8,902 bases of DNA from Actinomycetota bacterium (GTDB lineage: Bacteria > Actinomycetota > Actinomycetes > Nanopelagicales > Nanopelagicaceae): contig CANMCL010000032.1 in assembly GCA_947496345.1 (NCBI GenBank), forward strand, positions 1-8,902, written 5' to 3'. Positions 1 through 6,515 of the stretch are shown here, in pieces. How positions within the stretch are numbered: the first letter of the stretch is position 1; every line of letters begins with the position of its first letter. The notes under the pieces were generated by a model. It had not been told where the DNA came from, searched no databases, and worked only from the letters and a program-made list of their open reading frames with translations. Position numbers and translations under genes: made by a program.

Positions 1-324
1 CGACATCCAGCAACTGCAGTGCCAGACCAACTTTTAGAACTGATCGAATCTATGGGAGTGACGGCAGAAAAGATTGCCGCTAAGACCGGAGTTGTAATTT
101 CAACTCGCGACACCACACTTGCAGCTCAAGTTGAGAAAGATGATGATGAGATGGACTTGCTTCATCGCCAACTAATTTCAGCGCTGATAGCACCAACTTG
201 GCAACACGGTGTTGAAACAGCAATCGATTTAACTTTGCTTGGTCGTTACTACGAAAGATATGCAGATCACGCCGTTTCAGTTGCACGACGCGTTATTTTC
301 TTGGTGACAGGAAAGTTTGCCTAA
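1..324 (+). CDS. phoU: Phosphate transport system regulator PhoU, C-terminal part (5' truncated by window edge)
   Basis: The frame is open from base 1, so the gene begins outside the window and only its last 107 residues are visible. The GTG at 19 is internal. PhoU is a cytoplasmic protein of two three-helix bundles. It connects the Pst transporter to the PhoR-type sensor kinase and restrains phosphate uptake and Pho gene expression when phosphate is plentiful. The visible part is helical and contains the second-bundle hallmarks: an acidic stretch followed by DEMDLLHRQL, then LLGRYYERYADHAV close to the C-terminus, which is the ER-x-x-DHA metal-binding motif. The sequence closely resembles actinobacterial PhoU/PhoY proteins. 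The stop lies 1 nt before the pstC start, so phoU heads or belongs to the pstCAB operon. Identification is firm; the missing N-terminal half cannot be judged. Confidence 0.95.
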   Translation, partial: RHPATAVPDQLLELIESMGVTAEKIAAKTGVVISTRDTTLAAQVEKDDDEMDLLHRQLISALIAPTWQHGVETAIDLTLLGRYYERYADHAVSVARRVIFLVTGKFA

Positions 325-325
325 T

Positions 326-1303
326 ATGACAACGACTTTGATTCCTAGCCCGCGCGAGATCTCTACTGAACCACGTCGCTCCGATAAAGTTTTTCGTGGT
401 GTAGTAACTACTGGAGGGCTTTCATCCCTAGTGATTCTCGGTTTGATTGCTATTTTCTTGGCATATCGCGGATTCGAAGTATTGCGGCAAGAGGGTATCG
501 GGTTTATCACGAGCTCCGACTGGGCGGTCAAAATAGATGAATCTGGAAACATTGTTGAAAGCACTTTTGGAATCGGAGCAATGTTGGTAGGAACAATTCT
601 TTGTGCTCTGATCGCAGTAGTAATTGCTGTGCCGATCTCAGTGCTTTCAGCTCTTTTCTTAAACTTTTATGCGCCTCAATGGCTGAAGAAAATTCTCGTG
701 GCAATTATCGACATGATGGCAGCATTCCCGTCGATCCTTTTTGGCGTTTGGGGCTTCTTGGTGTTGATGCCGAGCGTTGAGTACTGGGCAAGGTTAATCA
801 ACAAGTACTTAGGTTGGATTCCATTATTTGAAGTTAATCCTTTCTTCTTTACGCGCTCACCATTCGTCGCAGGAGTCGTTCTTGCAATCATGATTATTCC
901 AATCATCACCTCGGTTTCACGAGAAATTTTTGCGCAAGCACCACTGGACCGCATACAGGCAGCTTTTGCACTGGGTGCAACTCGTTGGGCAATGATCAAA
1001 GCGGTTGTAATTCCTCACGGCCGAAGTGGTGTTGTCGGTGGAGCAATGCTTGGTCTTGGTCGCGCCATGGGAGAAACTGTCGCTGTTTTCACAGTTCTAA
1101 ACATTGTCTTCCAAATAAATTGGCACATTCTTCTGGGTGCCGGCGGAAACGTTGCTTCGCTAATCATTTTGAAATTTAGTGAGGCTGGTGAATATGAAAT
1201 TAAGGCGTTAATGGCCGCTGGTCTAGTTTTATTCTTATTGACCCTTGCCGTAAATGCGATCGCAGATGTGATTGTAAAGTCAACCGGAAAGTCGGGACGA
1301 TGA
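326..1303 (+). CDS. pstC: Phosphate ABC transporter permease PstC
   Basis: This is one of the two membrane channel subunits of the PstSCAB phosphate importer (325 aa). ATG 326 was chosen because GGAAAG lies 10 nt upstream (310-315). A TTG nine bases earlier (317) is in frame but would overlap phoU and sit on the ribosome site. Predicted helices lie at about residues 28-48, 82-113, 123-149, 178-198, 235-262 and 295-318. The EAA-type cytoplasmic loop that contacts PstB spans about 211-251 (QAAFALGATRWAMIK followed by GRAMGET), as in the PstC family. The periplasm-side equivalent loop between helices 1 and 2 is hydrophilic (about 50-80). Length is normal for the family. The stop overlaps the pstA start as ATGA, indicating translational coupling. 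PstC was preferred over PstA because of the position of the long extracellular loops, GRAMGET and the gene order. Confidence 0.95.
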   Translation: MTTTLIPSPREISTEPRRSDKVFRGVVTTGGLSSLVILGLIAIFLAYRGFEVLRQEGIGFITSSDWAVKIDESGNIVESTFGIGAMLVGTILCALIAVVIAVPISVLSALFLNFYAPQWLKKILVAIIDMMAAFPSILFGVWGFLVLMPSVEYWARLINKYLGWIPLFEVNPFFFTRSPFVAGVVLAIMIIPIITSVSREIFAQAPLDRIQAAFALGATRWAMIKAVVIPHGRSGVVGGAMLGLGRAMGETVAVFTVLNIVFQINWHILLGAGGNVASLIILKFSEAGEYEIKALMAAGLVLFLLTLAVNAIADVIVKSTGKSGR

Positions 1304-2343
1304 GTACTGCAGCGGTCCCTACAAAGCCTTGGGCAAAAAGCCCTCAAGATCGAATTCTTGGTATCGCCTTTTTAATCGCTGCAATTGTTTTCTCTTACTT
1401 CTTCGTAGCAGCAACCGAAATGAAGGGAAAATTAGCCTACGCCTTTATTTTCTTTATTGCCTATGGCGTAATTACATCAACCCACTCTTTTATTATTCGC
1501 GGCCCACAAGCGGCAAAGGATTCTTTTGTAAGCACTTTGGTGGCGCTAGGTGCTGTAGCCACGGTAACTCCAATTGCAAGCATTTTGTTTACGGTAGTTA
1601 AAAACGGTGCACCTGGATTGCACTCAGGAATTTTGAGTAATGACATGTCCATGGCTGCGCCTACAGATCCGATTGAGAATGGTGGAGTTCTCCACGCGAT
1701 CACTGGAACTCTTACTATGGTTGTGCTGGCCCTAATAATGAGTGTTCCGCTAGGAATTCTTACCGCGCTGTACTTAACGGAGATTAAAGGAAAATTCGCC
1801 GGGCCAGTTCGCTTCTTGGTGCAAGCGATGTCAGGAGTTCCTTCAATTGTCGCGGGATTATTTGTTCTCTCCGCTGTCCTTTATCCAATAACGAAGAGTT
1901 ACTCGGCTCTTATGGGCGCTTTGGCGCTCACAATTTTAATGATTCCGACAATTGCCCGGACATCAGAAGAGGTTTTGTTATTGATTCCAAGTGATTTACG
2001 CGAAGCAGGAACCGCACTTGGCGGAACGCAGTGGCGTACGGTTGCAATGATCGTTATTCCAGCTGCGCGTAGCGGGCTAATGACTGCGATAATTTTGGGT
2101 ATCGCGCGTATCGCAGGTGAAACTGCTCCGCTGCTTCTACTCACCGGCGGTGGAGATAAAGTAAATCCAAATCCATTTAACGGTTCAGTTGGTTCTCTGC
2201 CTTATTACATTTGGAAGGGATTTAATGCCGGTTCCACCGAATCGCTCACCAGAGCCTGGTCGGGACTACTTGTCCTAATGATTTTAGTTCTTATTCTCTT
2301 TATCGCCGCGCGTGCACTATCCAGCAGAAAGATGTCAAAGTGA
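1300..2343 (+). CDS. pstA: Phosphate ABC transporter permease PstA
   Basis: This is the second channel subunit of the phosphate importer (347 aa). The start ATG is inside the pstC stop (ATGA) and has GGAAAG 8 nt upstream (1286-1291). The conserved permease core has an EAA loop at about residues 234-279: [14 protein letters not shown], then [13 protein letters not shown], the PstA form of the motif. Core helices lie at about 133-158, 172-193, 203-221, 255-280 and 321-340. Compared with Escherichia coli PstA (296 aa) the N-terminus is longer and adds two hydrophobic segments, at about 17-37 and 46-62, plus a third at about 80-100. This suggests an extra helical hairpin before the core. The last base of the stop region overlaps a GTG start for pstB (GTGA), continuing the coupled layout. 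Confidence 0.95.
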   Translation: MSTAAVPTKPWAKSPQDRILGIAFLIAAIVFSYFFVAATEMKGKLAYAFIFFIAYGVITSTHSFIIRGPQAAKDSFVSTLVALGAVATVTPIASILFTVVKNGAPGLHSGILSNDMSMAAPTDPIENGGVLHAITGTLTMVVLALIMSVPLGILTALYLTEIKGKFAGPVRFLVQAMSGVPSIVAGLFVLSAVLYPITKSYSALMGALALTILMIPTIARTSEEVLLLIPSDLREAGTALGGTQWRTVAMIVIPAARSGLMTAIILGIARIAGETAPLLLLTGGGDKVNPNPFNGSVGSLPYYIWKGFNAGSTESLTRAWSGLLVLMILVLILFIAARALSSRKMSK

Positions 2344-3212
2344 TACAAACTCCTGAAAGCGAGAAAGCCATGTCATCAACCCAACCGAGTTCATTGGCCA
2401 GTGTTGCCAAAGCAAGAGTCGAGCGGACCCAGGCAAGTACTGCCACAGGTACTGGGCTAGAAGCGCGCGGAGTACACGCGTGGTTTGGCAAGAACCACGT
2501 TCTGGCAGATGTAAACCTTGAATTTGCCGCTGGATCTGTCACCGCCCTTATCGGCCCATCTGGCTGTGGCAAATCTACTTTTATTAGAACTATGAACCGT
2601 ATGCACGAGTTTATTCCAGGGGCTGCTATGGCTGGACAAGTTTTATTAGATGGAAAAGATGTTTATGCACCAGGAGTCGATGTAACAAAGATTCGCCTGC
2701 AAATAGGTATGGTTTTTCAGAAGCCAAACCCATTTCCATCTATGACTATTGGTGAGAATGTGCTTTCAGGTTTGAAGCTAGCGCAGATTAAAGTAGCGAA
2801 TAAAGAGGAATTGCTCGAATCTTGTCTAGTTCGTGCCGGACTTTGGAATGAAGTTAAAGACCGACTAGACGCACATGGTGGTTCTCTCTCAGGTGGACAA
2901 CAACAGCGCTTATGTATCGCTCGCGCGTTGGCGGTTAGCCCTCAGGTACTTTTGATGGATGAACCTTGTTCGGCGCTAGATCCGGGATCAACCCTGCGCA
3001 TCGAAGAAACGATCCGCGAGCTATCGGATTCAATGACGATCATCATCGTGACCCACAACATGCAGCAGGCCGCTCGTGTATCTGATTACACCGCCTTCTT
3101 CCTATCTGATGGCGGCCCAGGTGAAATGATCGAAGTAGCCCGCACCAGCGAAATATTCTCGCAGCCAAAGGATCAGCGAACCGAAAATTACGTCACCGGC
3201 CGCTTCGGTTAG
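2340..3212 (+). CDS. pstB: Phosphate ABC transporter ATP-binding protein PstB
   Basis: This is the cytoplasmic ATPase that powers phosphate import through PstCA. All ABC motifs are present (numbering from the GTG start, 290 aa): Walker [10 protein letters not shown] at 72-80, Q-loop VFQKPNPF at 125-132, signature LSGGQQQR at 183-190, Walker B VLLMDEP at 203-209, D-loop SALD at 211-214 and the switch histidine in THN (H239). The QKPNPF and [18 protein letters not shown] stretches are characteristic of PstB. The start is uncertain. GTG 2340 overlaps the pstA stop as GTGA and has AGAAAG 8 nt upstream. ATG 2370 would give 280 aa and has GAAAG 10 nt upstream. In both cases about 30-40 residues of Ser/Thr/Ala-rich sequence precede the ABC domain, making it longer than the usual 250-260 aa. 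A spacer with a PHO-box-like array separates it from pstS. Confidence 0.96.
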   Translation: MIQTPESEKAMSSTQPSSLASVAKARVERTQASTATGTGLEARGVHAWFGKNHVLADVNLEFAAGSVTALIGPSGCGKSTFIRTMNRMHEFIPGAAMAGQVLLDGKDVYAPGVDVTKIRLQIGMVFQKPNPFPSMTIGENVLSGLKLAQIKVANKEELLESCLVRAGLWNEVKDRLDAHGGSLSGGQQQRLCIARALAVSPQVLLMDEPCSALDPGSTLRIEETIRELSDSMTIIIVTHNMQQAARVSDYTAFFLSDGGPGEMIEVARTSEIFSQPKDQRTENYVTGRFG

Positions 3213-3224
3213 TCGTTACCTTTT

Positions 3225-3279
3225 GTTCACCTAATGGTTGAGCAAAGTTTCCCGTTCGGGTGTGGTTAGTTCATATTGA
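3225..3279 (+). promoter_or_regulatory. Candidate PHO box (PhoP-binding direct repeats) upstream of pstS
   Basis: Reading the spacer in consecutive 11-nt units from 3225 gives GTTCACCTAAT, GGTTGAGCAAA, GTTTCCCGTTC, GGGTGTGGTTA and GTTCATATTGA. Units 1, 3 and 5 begin GTTCACC, GTTTCCC and GTTCATA, exactly 22 nt apart (3225, 3247, 3269). PHO boxes in Streptomyces are built from 11-nt direct repeats with a GTTCACC core, and other bacteria also use 11-nt phased repeats. The location, directly in front of pstS, fits a PhoP activation site. The intervening units match the core poorly, so the number of true subsites is uncertain. Confidence 0.72.
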
Positions 3280-3284
3280 GGATC

Positions 3285-3290
3285 TAGTTT
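3285..3290 (+). promoter_or_regulatory. Candidate -10 element of the pstS promoter
   Basis: TAGTTT is the only TANNNT hexamer between the repeat array and the pstS start. It begins 9 nt after the last GTTCATA core, the kind of spacing expected when a response regulator takes the place of a -35 element. Predicted transcription start is near 3297, giving a leader of about 35 nt. It lies in the loop of a 6-bp inverted repeat (TGAGGA 3277-3282, TCCTCA 3291-3296). Confidence 0.45.
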
Positions 3291-3318
3291 TCCTCATAGC
3301 ACGACACCTATCTCACTT

Positions 3319-3325
3319 AAGGGGA
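3319..3325 (+). promoter_or_regulatory. Ribosome binding site that fixes the pstS start
   Basis: AAGGGGA ends 6 nt before ATG 3332. This is the strongest ribosome site in the window. It selects ATG 3332 over the in-frame GTG at 3260, which would run the protein through the PHO-box array and bury the signal peptide. Confidence 0.85.
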
Positions 3326-3331
3326 AAATTA

Positions 3332-4477
3332 ATGAAAGTTTCAATGCTTGCAAAATCTGCAGCAGTTGCACTCGTTTTCGGCTTGGTAGCTTCGACTCCA
3401 GCCCACGCAGTAGATCTAACAGGATCTGGCGCTTCATTCCCAAATGCTCTAATCCAAGCTTGCAAGGCATCATTTTCTACTGCCACAGGACATTCGTTTA
3501 CTTATGCCGATAATGGATCAGGACCAGGCCGCACCGCCTCTGACAATAAAATTGGCGATTTTTGGTTCTCAGATGCAGCTCACGTAGGGGCTAACAAGCG
3601 TGCAACTGTTATTCACGCGCCCGTAATTGCGGCTCCAATCGGAATTCTTCACAATCTTCCATCACGCAAAACCCTAGTTCTCTCTGCGAACACAATTGCA
3701 GGAATCTTCGCGGGAACAATTACAAAATGGAACGACCCAGCGATCGCTAAAGATAACAATCGAACAGTCAACAAAGTAACTTACAAGACCAAAAATGGAC
3801 AAATATTAAAAGACTCAAAGGGTGACCCAATTGTATTGAAGTCAACACCAGTAAATGTTTCATACAATCTTCCCAACAAAACAATCAAGGTAATTTACCG
3901 CTCAGACTCTTCAGGTACTTCTGAAAACTTCACAAACTACCTAAACAAGTCTGCTCCAACTGTTTGGACCAAAGCCAAATCTTCAACCTTTACTTCTTCA
4001 TTCCCTGGTTCTATTAACTCACCAGAAAACTTGGGACGCATTGTAGGAGCTCAATCTTCAAGTGGTGTTTCGCTACTCGCCGGAAAGACTCCATACTCAA
4101 TCACATATGCAGAAGTGAACTGGGCTACTGCGAATAAATTGAAGATTGCAGATGTGCTTAATCCAGCAGGTGCCGCTGTTACTCCAAACGCAGTAACCAC
4201 TTCAGCGTTCCTGTCACAAGGAACTATGGATGCTAACGGAATTATGACATTTGATTATGCAACTAAAGAAGCAGGTGCTTACACACTCGGTATCGTTTCA
4301 TATATGTTGGTCGAAACGAACTACGCAGATAAGACAAAGGCTGCTGCCGTAAAGGCGCTTGCCTCCTACATACTCTCACCAGATTGCGCTAAAACTATCG
4401 GTGGAGATCTTGGATTCGCGGTTGTCGAAGGTGAATTCAAAAAGAAGGCCGAAGCACAGATTGCAAAGATTGGTTAA
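3332..4477 (+). CDS. pstS: Phosphate-binding protein PstS (secreted, no lipobox)
   Basis: This is the extracellular substrate-binding protein that delivers inorganic phosphate to PstCA (381 aa). A Sec signal peptide occupies residues 1-26: MKVSMLAK, a hydrophobic core, then TPAHA before VDL, a type I cleavage site. Phosphate-binding motifs are intact: GSGASFP at 31-37, NGSGPG at 61-66, SDA at 80-82 and RSDSSGTS at 190-197, corresponding to the Thr/Phe, Ser, Asp and Arg-Ser-Gly-Thr ligands of the family. There is no cysteine in the signal region, so unlike many Gram-positive PstS proteins it does not appear to be a lipoprotein. A Lys/Asn/Thr-rich stretch of about 35 residues (about 143-178) separates TKWNDPAIA from the RSDSSGTS motif, where E. 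coli PstS has only a short loop. The only two cysteines are C44 and C352. The gene has its own predicted PHO-type promoter and ends at a strong terminator. Confidence 0.96.
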   Translation: MKVSMLAKSAAVALVFGLVASTPAHAVDLTGSGASFPNALIQACKASFSTATGHSFTYADNGSGPGRTASDNKIGDFWFSDAAHVGANKRATVIHAPVIAAPIGILHNLPSRKTLVLSANTIAGIFAGTITKWNDPAIAKDNNRTVNKVTYKTKNGQILKDSKGDPIVLKSTPVNVSYNLPNKTIKVIYRSDSSGTSENFTNYLNKSAPTVWTKAKSSTFTSSFPGSINSPENLGRIVGAQSSSGVSLLAGKTPYSITYAEVNWATANKLKIADVLNPAGAAVTPNAVTTSAFLSQGTMDANGIMTFDYATKEAGAYTLGIVSYMLVETNYADKTKAAAVKALASYILSPDCAKTIGGDLGFAVVEGEFKKKAEAQIAKIG

Positions 4478-4500
4478 CTTTTAACCTATCCATGAGGGGG

Positions 4501-4532
4501 AAACGGCCAGGGAAACCTGGCCGTTTTTCTTT
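4501..4532 (+). terminator. Rho-independent terminator after pstS
   Basis: A perfect 11-bp stem, AAACGGCCAGG (4501-4511) with CCTGGCCGTTT (4516-4526), is closed by a GAAA tetraloop and followed by TTCTTT after the stem's own T run. It begins 23 nt after the pstS stop. GGGG at 4497-4500 and CCCC at 4533-4536 could extend the structure across an internal loop. Very convincing. Confidence 0.95.
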
Positions 4533-4536
4533 CCCC

Positions 4537-4542
4537 TAAACT
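4537..4542 (+). promoter_or_regulatory. -10 element of a leaderless promoter for the diamine acetyltransferase gene
   Basis: TAAACT matches the actinobacterial TANNNT -10 pattern and is followed by exactly 6 nt (CAACCA) and then ATG 4549, placing the expected transcription start on the A of the start codon. There is no purine-rich ribosome site upstream of the ATG. The element starts immediately after the pstS terminator structure. No convincing -35 was seen. Confidence 0.6.
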
Positions 4543-4548
4543 CAACCA

Positions 4549-5025
4549 ATGAAGATTCGCTTGGCGCAGCCAGCTGATGTTGAGGATATCCATCGCTTGA
4601 TTTATGAGCTCGCTGTATATGAAAAAGCGCCAGAAGAAATGGTTGCCACAATTGATCAGATAAACACCTCACTTTTTAATGAAAGCCCAGTTGCTTTCTG
4701 CCACGTTGCAGAAGTCGATGGAAAAATTGTTGGGATTGCTCTCTGGTTTTTGAATTATTCAACTTGGCTGGGCAAGGCCGGAATTTATCTAGAAGATCTC
4801 TTTGTTAAGCCGGAGTATCGTGGCCACGGTATTGGCAAAGGTTTTATGCAAACCTTGGCCGCCCTTTGTGTAGAACGTGATTATGAACGTTTCCAATGGT
4901 GGGTCCTAGATTGGAATAAACCTTCAATTGATTTTTATGAGTCACTCGGAGCAGTACCGATGGATGAGTGGACAGTCTTTAGGCTTTCTGGGGATGCGTT
5001 AAAGAAATTTGCTAGCGAAGGCTAA
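4549..5025 (+). CDS. GNAT acetyltransferase of the diamine (SSAT-like) family
   Basis: This is a small cytoplasmic acetyl-CoA-dependent N-acetyltransferase (158 aa, close to the 170 aa of animal SSAT). It resembles spermidine/spermine or thialysine acetyltransferases along its whole length: an N-terminal IRLAQPADVEDI strand-helix, LIYELAVYEKAPE at 17-29, YLEDLFV at 80-86, the acetyl-CoA pyrophosphate loop RGHGIG at 91-96, and LDWNKPSIDFYESLGA at 120-135, ending with a WTVFRL strand. Y130 corresponds to the catalytic tyrosine and E82 to the conserved glutamate of the SSAT family. The neighbouring amino acid decarboxylase, whose 3' end it overlaps tail to tail by 14 bp, would make the diamine substrates, which supports a diamine acetylating role. 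Substrate choice (putrescine, cadaverine, spermidine or an amino acid analogue) cannot be read from sequence. ATG 4549 is chosen because of the leaderless promoter geometry. Confidence 0.85.
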   Translation: MKIRLAQPADVEDIHRLIYELAVYEKAPEEMVATIDQINTSLFNESPVAFCHVAEVDGKIVGIALWFLNYSTWLGKAGIYLEDLFVKPEYRGHGIGKGFMQTLAALCVERDYERFQWWVLDWNKPSIDFYESLGAVPMDEWTVFRLSGDALKKFASEG

Positions 5026-6457
5026 CTACTCGAAAATTTGCAAGCGTTGGATCTGTTGCATAGGCAATGCGAACTCCGGCTTTCTGTGAAGTAATCAAGC
5101 CGCTGACAATCTGTTCGGTTAGAACTTCACCGGGTGCAACAACAGCAACGCCTGGGGGATAAGGTGCAATTAGATCTGCTGAAGTCCTGCCGATTGCATT
5201 TGCGGCGCTAACTAATTCGGTATCTGCAAAGTAAGCATCGCGCATAGATATTGCGACCTGGGGGATAACCGACCAGCTCAGTGCAGTAGCGCTCGGACGT
5301 GGAGTACTAGCGACCGACTTTAGAATTCCGATCAAGACCTTCGCTAGCTTCTGAAAATCTTCTTTGGTATCGGCCAAGGTAGCGAGAAATACCAAGGTAT
5401 CGCGATCAGCCATCTCAACTCGGATACCTTGTTCAATAAGTAGGTTCTCAATTTCAACACCAGATGCCCCGAGTTGATTGGCTCGCAGAACAATCTTTGC
5501 TGGATCAAAACGACCGACCGGAAAATCGCTGGCGTTTAAAAATATAGGCAGATCAAAACTAATTTGCACTGCAGCCTTGAATTCAGCGATATTGCTGAGT
5601 AATCCACCCAACAATTCCGGGCCGCGGGTTTGCAGAAGGGCGCGCACGGCATCGATGGATGCCAGCGGTGCACCTGCAGGAGAAGTTGTGTGAGTCGTTT
5701 CAAAGCTCTGTTCTAGGCGATCGGCGCTAAGCAAGTTTGTGCGGGCTAGCAATAGCGCTGATGCGCTGTAACCCGGAAGCGCTTTATGAACACTAGTGAT
5801 TAGTGCATCAGCGCCCAATTGCATAACGTGTTTTGGTAAGTCGGTATGAAACCCGAAATGCCCACCCCAAGCGGCATCGACAATTACGGGAATGAAATGT
5901 TCGTGGGCTTTCTTGATCAGCGGCGCTAAATCAGAGATTGTTCCAAGGTATCCGGGCTCAGTGAGTAATAGCGCAATTGGTTTTTCGACAAGAGCGCGTT
6001 CGAGCTCTGAAATCGGAATTCCAAGTGGCACACCAGTGCTGGCATCGATCTCGGGTGTTAACCAGATTGGTTCTAGTCCTGCGAGTACAAGAGCGCTCAA
6101 GACAGAACGGTGCGCAGTGCGGCTTAACGCAACTTTATCTCCGGGTTTACCGAGCGCCAGGATCAGAGCTTGATTGGCGTGCGTTGAGCCACCAGTAGAA
6201 AAACGAGCAAAGTCTGCGCCCCACAATTGCGCAGCAAGTGATTCTGATTCTTTTAAAATCTGATTGGTTAACTTAATTTCATCCAGGCCGCCGTAAAGTG
6301 GAATATCTGTATCAACCACAGCGCCAAGGCCGGGATCAATCTTTGAAGCCCTCTGCTTATGACCTGGAATTGTGAAAGGTGTGAAATCGCCTTCAAAGTA
6401 AGCCAGATATGCATCAAGTAGCGGAGCGCTGCTGCGCAGTTGCGAGTTGATCTTCAC
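5012..6457 (-). CDS. Orn/Lys/Arg decarboxylase, PLP-dependent fold type I
   Basis: This is a PLP enzyme that decarboxylates a basic amino acid to a diamine or agmatine (481 aa), the size of the short SpeA/YaaO-type enzymes without an N-terminal wing domain. Motifs in order: PGHK at 31-34, STGGST at 87-92 (phosphate loop), H116 (ring-stacking position in SRTAHRSV), DAAWGGHF at 194-201 with D194 as the pyridine-nitrogen aspartate, TSVHK at 221-225 with K225 as the Schiff-base lysine, and the C-terminal APYPPGVAVVAPGE at 431-444 that shapes the substrate site. The DxAW form also occurs in enterobacterial lysine decarboxylase, so the residues are consistent with an active enzyme. Ornithine, lysine or arginine as substrate cannot be decided here. 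The start is GTG at 6457, six nt after a TAGGCT -10 on the minus strand. It is divergent from gabT and convergent with the acetyltransferase. Confidence 0.9.
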   Translation of the reverse strand: MKINSQLRSSAPLLDAYLAYFEGDFTPFTIPGHKQRASKIDPGLGAVVDTDIPLYGGLDEIKLTNQILKESESLAAQLWGADFARFSTGGSTHANQALILALGKPGDKVALSRTAHRSVLSALVLAGLEPIWLTPEIDASTGVPLGIPISELERALVEKPIALLLTEPGYLGTISDLAPLIKKAHEHFIPVIVDAAWGGHFGFHTDLPKHVMQLGADALITSVHKALPGYSASALLLARTNLLSADRLEQSFETTHTTSPAGAPLASIDAVRALLQTRGPELLGGLLSNIAEFKAAVQISFDLPIFLNASDFPVGRFDPAKIVLRANQLGASGVEIENLLIEQGIRVEMADRDTLVFLATLADTKEDFQKLAKVLIGILKSVASTPRPSATALSWSVIPQVAISMRDAYFADTELVSAANAIGRTSADLIAPYPPGVAVVAPGEVLTEQIVSGLITSQKAGVRIAYATDPTLANFRVVSLR

Positions 6458-6463
6458 TTGCTG

Positions 6464-6469
6464 AGCCTA
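6464..6469 (-). promoter_or_regulatory. -10 element of a leaderless promoter for the decarboxylase gene
   Basis: On the minus strand TAGGCT (TANNNT) is followed by 6 nt (CAGCAA) and then the GTG start at 6457. The geometry is the same as for the acetyltransferase and aminotransferase genes, and no ribosome site precedes the GTG. No clear -35 was seen. This promoter and the gabT promoter share a 58-bp divergent spacer. Confidence 0.5.
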
Positions 6470-6503
6470 ACTCTTAACGGCGCAGAAGTTAAAAAGAAGG
6501 CTC

Positions 6504-6509
6504 TATAAT
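6504..6509 (+). promoter_or_regulatory. -10 element of a leaderless promoter for gabT
   Basis: A consensus TATAAT lies exactly 6 nt (TTCTCC) upstream of ATG 6516, so transcription is expected to begin on the start codon. AAGAAGG (6494-6500) lies too far upstream to act as a ribosome site and would not be in such a transcript. This is the strongest promoter-like hexamer in the window. Confidence 0.75.
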
Positions 6510-6515
6510 TTCTCC

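Noticed and set aside
19..21. GTG 19 as the start of a short complete phoU
   Set aside because: The frame is open to base 1 and the residues before it (RHPATA) match PhoU, so the gene is simply cut by the window edge.
317..325. TTG 317 as the start of pstC
   Set aside because: It overlaps the phoU coding end and lies 1 nt after GGAAAG, which is correctly spaced for ATG 326 instead.
277..564. Minus-strand frame of 95 codons opposite phoU/pstC
   Set aside because: It has no domain signature or promoter and is a shadow of two clearly coding genes.
3179..3210. AACCGAA/TTCGGTT 7-bp inverted repeat at the end of pstB as a terminator
   Set aside because: The loop is 18 nt, there is no T run after it, and the arms are explained by pstB codons.
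3260..3331. In-frame GTG 3260 as the start of pstS
   Set aside because: It would add 24 residues in front of a complete signal peptide and translate through the PHO-box repeats. ATG 3332 has a strong AAGGGGA site at the right distance.
5858..5879. DAAW instead of DEAH in the decarboxylase as a sign of lost activity
   Set aside because: The DxAW form occurs in enterobacterial lysine decarboxylases, and the aspartate and Schiff-base lysine are both present.
5892..6198. Plus-strand frames opposite the decarboxylase
   Set aside because: They are antisense shadows of a gene with all its catalytic motifs and show no recognisable protein features.
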